In this document: piece after piece, positions 60,781-64,000 of the stretch
Layout: the number at the start of each line of letters is the position of its first letter
Position numbering within the stretch: the stretch's first letter is position 1
From: Conus ventricosus
Taxonomy: Eukaryota > Mollusca > Gastropoda > Neogastropoda > Conidae
Length of the DNA stretch: 64,000 nucleotides
Reading direction: 5' to 3'
Assembly (NCBI GenBank): GCA_018398815.1
Contig: CM031615.1
Location: 57,057,052-57,121,051 of the forward strand
Program-made: the position numbers and the translations under genes
Notes under the pieces: model-generated
The model's database searches: none
Told to the model about the DNA's origin: nothing
What the model saw: the letters and a program-made list of their open reading frames with translations, nothing else

Positions 60781-62450
60781 GACAGTGATTTATTTTTTTT
60801 TTTTTCCAAGTCCTTTTCACGAGCATCATTCGCACTTCCTGTAAAGTTTTGTCAAGAACATAACATCAAATGATTGTGATTGTTGTCATCAGCAAAAAAT
60901 TCACAAGGATGTGATTATGTAAGAGATCATTGATGTAAATTGTGAATAGAAGGGACCCAAGATAAAGCCGTGTGGGACGCCATAGAAAGTGTTTAAATGA
61001 TAAAGTTTATTAATTTTCACACATTGTTGCCTATTTTGAATATATGAAAAACGAAGAGTTCCCTGTGATACCAACAATTTTAATTTTCCTAAAAGAAGGT
61101 TTGTGGTCTATCAAATCAATTCTTTTTTAAATCAATAAATAGGACACCACAATATTTGTTGTTGTTTATGCTTTTAGCCATCATCACCTGGTGAGTAGTG
61201 CTGTGTGGCATGAATGTTGTCGAACCCGGACTGTCCCTTGGATGAAGCAATGTATGTATTAAGTGTGGAATTTTTGTTTTTTGTTTTCCAAATTTGAAAG
61301 AGTGGAAATGATCGAGATTGGTCTGTAGTTTGTAGGATCTGACTGTCACCTCTTTGTAATAGGAATGACCTTTTTGCCTTTTTTTGAAACTATTGGGAAA
61401 ATGATTGTTGTCGTACACAGATTGAAGACGTATGTCAACGTATCTGTAATTGCTGGAGCTTATAGTTTGAGAATTTTTTGCCGTCTAGGCCAAATACCAC
61501 CCCCCGCAGTACTTGACTGTTTTAGGTGCTTAGGTATGATAACTCTAATACTGTTATTGTGGAAATATAAAGTTCAACTGATGTTTTTATCATGGCAATA
61601 TTGTTTCATTTTTTAAGGTCGTTTGATCTTGAAGAATCACCCTGACAACTGTATGGCTATAGGCAAAAGGTGGGTGTTTCATAAGTTTGTTCGAACAGAG
61701 ATTCTTTAATTTATAGTTGATTTTGAAAAATGGATTGTTTGTAACTCTAATACTCTCCAGACCAATTTTGTTCGGATTTGATAAATTAGTTCTCGATAGA
61801 ATTAGTTTTTTCTCTGCGCTTCTGTGAATTTATTGCATTTCTCGAAAAATTCTTAATTCCGCTTCATAGCCATGTTGTTTAAGCAGATCTCTAAGATAAC
61901 CTCCTCCTTAAACTCTTTTTAGTGTAACCATGCCGTTTGGGATTAGTCGTACTCTAATCGTTTTTAGAGGTGTTTATCTATAGTTTTTCTGAAATTTCTG
62001 ATCCAAAATTCCACAGCAACAGCTGATCATTTATTGTGTAAACGAAGAGAGAGTTGAGAAGCAATCATGAAAAATCTTGGTTTATGTTTGTAAAGCAACG
62101 GTAGTTATTGCTTGTGTCCCGTTTGGGAAGGTTTTACTCCTTTTTGACCATGTGACACACACGTAATATCACTCAGTTTAGAACAGGGACACAGCTTCTG
62201 CTATGTGAGTTATCTGATACATAAATATGTCAGTTCAGTTCTTAGAGTTTGGTACTCTCGTTGGAGAATCGATGAGTTGATGCAGGGTAAACAGATTGAA
62301 TGCTTGCGTCCAAGTGTGACGTTCAGAGGTCTGTGGTAAAGTCGCCGAGTAAATAATTTCCTGGATTCTACTGAGACTGCATTCCATCATCGGAATAAAT
62401 TGGTCGACCCAATTACCTCTTTCAGATGGTTCCTGTAGCAAATCCAACTA
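60781..62450 (-). mobile_element. Degenerate LINE with endonuclease and RT remnants
   Basis: On the minus strand the endonuclease end gives MDLLQEPSERGNWVDQF and FTLHQLIDSPTRVPNSKN (62450-62240). The RT gives HLIHTLLHPRDSP, YCGVLFIDLKK, GSLLFTIYINDL and the catalytic FADD (60885-60896). The section between them has many stops. It is old and inactive; the clade is uncertain. Confidence 0.7.
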
Positions 62451-63630
62451 AAAGGAAGGGTTTCTTTTCACTTAACTTCTATCCAGACCACATTCTACAC
62501 TGTTGAGTCGTTTCTAGGGTAGAAGTCTTTGAACTAAGGTTTCGCTGATAAGATAAAAACCCGTCACTTCGTGTGTCAGATCCTTCCGATTAACGTTTTA
62601 TCCTGGAAGAGCACATCAGTGTCTATGTGAGTATAATCCTATTCAAAGCCCTAAAATATAAAAGGTTTACCAGGTTTTCCAAATCAGTGATGATATAATC
62701 TGATGGCTTGTTAACTCATGTGGGATATTAATGTGACAGATTCGAAGTCCTCTTTGCAGGCATACAGACCTGGTCTTGACTCATTTGTATTGTGCACAGC
62801 TGTGATGATAGTAGGAGACGATTTCGCACGTTAACTGACGTTGGTGTTTGTACGAATCAAGAACACAATAAATCACATAAAAAGGGAGGAAATGGGTCAG
62901 TTTTACACACTGTGACAACTTTTGTGAAATCAAAAAAGTAGAGAAGAAAATAAATCTTCACAGTATTATTCAGTAACTCCTCAATCTGATGGTACGGATG
63001 GATAACACGTTTACGAAAGGAAAATATACAGTCACTCGTAAAGAAGTAAAATTTTGAAGCAAAAGTACAAATAAGGGATAGAAGGAGAGGGAAAAAAAGA
63101 AGTAAAACTGAATACAAAAAAATGCAAAAAAATCAACACTTCAAAACGAAACAAAATTTAAAAAAAAAAAAAAGAAAAAAAAAAAAAAAGAGAGGGAAAA
63201 AAAGTCACTATAATTTCACAAGACACAAAGCCGCACTTGTAATGCAGGCGATGCAAATTGTGCCTCGTTCGCAGGAAATAGCAGTTTTTCTGGGAGTCTC
63301 CTGCTGCCAGCTTTTGTCCTCTCGTTCTAAGCTCACATCGTCTTATATACTGGTAAAGTTCACTTTAGAGAAACAAATCAGCACTGCCGCACAGGGGAAA
63401 AGTTCACACAACACACACACCACACACACACACACACCACACACACAATAAGGTTAAGGAAACCAAGCTCGCAAGTTAATTTTGCATGAAAAAAAAAAAA
63501 AAAAAAAAAAAAAAAACGGTGTGTAGTTAGAAAACCCCAGGTAAGCCTTTTACCACAATATCTTGGTCGACACTTCGCACATGAGACAGTCTTCTGTCAA
63601 GGAGTTTGGGTTTGTGCTATTCTTGCAGAT
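62451..63630. other. Non-coding stretch with A and CA tracts
   Basis: A-rich tracts occur at 63159-63205 and 63489-63517, and a broken CA tract at 63404-63449. No gene. Confidence 0.4.
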
Positions 63631-63633
63631 AAA

Positions 63634-64000
63634 AGAGAGAGAGAGAGGAAGAGAGAGAGAGAGAGAGAAGAGAAGCGTGAGTAAAATCTTTGTGAGTACT
63701 AGACGCTACTTTAAAAAATAAAAGAAAAAAAACAAAAAAAGAGCGAAATTGATCTGGTCAGTCATGACTCACTTTTTGAATGCACCAGTAACAGTGGGCT
63801 TCACATCGAAATTGTTTGCTCCGATCGTCCCCATAAAGAACTCCAAAAGACTATCACTTCTCAGATCCCCCCCGAGATAGACATAAATACCCATAACTCA
63901 TCTTTCCGTCTTTGAAATTTCTTTCGAGCTCAGTTGACTGTCTGCCTGTTTCACCCAGGCTCTGACCCTTTTGATGCCATGTTTGGACTTTCAAAACCAT
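63634..64000 (-). pseudogene. ATP23: Second, degraded copy of ATP23 exon 1 and adjoining intron
   Basis: The GA tract, the intron beginning and exon 1 seen at 15043-15440 are repeated here in the same order and orientation. The start codon is at 63978-63980 and the donor GTGAGT near 63772. The exon is about 207 nt instead of 216, and the two copies differ mainly by single-base deletions and insertions, many in homopolymers. The frame is broken after MASKGSEPG. No further ATP23 exons can follow inside the window in this orientation, because sequence to the left of the GA tract does not match the first copy. It is either a retained partial duplication or a poorly polished second copy of the same locus in the assembly. 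Confidence 0.85.

Overview
The window looks like nuclear DNA from a lophotrochozoan animal, most likely a mollusc and probably a gastropod. This is an inference from three things: spliced genes with GT-AG introns, very abundant (CA)n, (GA)n and poly-G tracts, and a dense mix of degenerate non-LTR retrotransposons. There is no bacterial-type gene organisation. The window contains one 1,000-base run of N (50173-51172).

Only two host genes can be named with confidence. The left edge (1-4555, + strand) carries the last four coding exons of a DD3-3 family gene, which ends in a single membrane-spanning segment. From 15429 down to 10643 (- strand) lies a complete six-exon gene for the mitochondrial inner-membrane metalloprotease ATP23 (family M76, HEFIH zinc motif). 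Each gene carries one apparent single-base deletion that breaks its frame: a G run in the last DD3-3 exon, and exon 1 of ATP23. A second, indel-ridden copy of ATP23 exon 1 lies at the far right edge (about 63634-64000), 48.5 kb away.

The rest is mobile and tandem DNA. Between the two genes lie tRNA-like SINE heads and a 1,062-bp terminal-inverted-repeat element with a TA target duplication. From 16.5 to 18.6 kb is an array of about 510-bp units. One unit plus 65 bp of the next is also found inside a CR1-type LINE at 21.7-22.3 kb, flanked by a 33-bp target duplication, so the array unit appears to have moved. From 24 to 42.9 kb the window is packed with broken LINEs in both orientations, some nested: L1/Tx1-like, Jockey-like, L2-like and others. 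One Tx1-like copy is split by a 1,614-bp solo LTR with a 5-bp target duplication. Four minisatellites (units of 45, 31, about 50-65 and about 50-60 bp) lie between 35.7 and 50.2 kb. Right of the gap are two more LINE fragments, simple repeats, a plausible terminal exon of an unrecognised minus-strand gene (54179-54320) and a possible first exon (about 59217-59470).

Apart from the transposon remnants, which describe the history of insertions, no functional gene cluster is visible.
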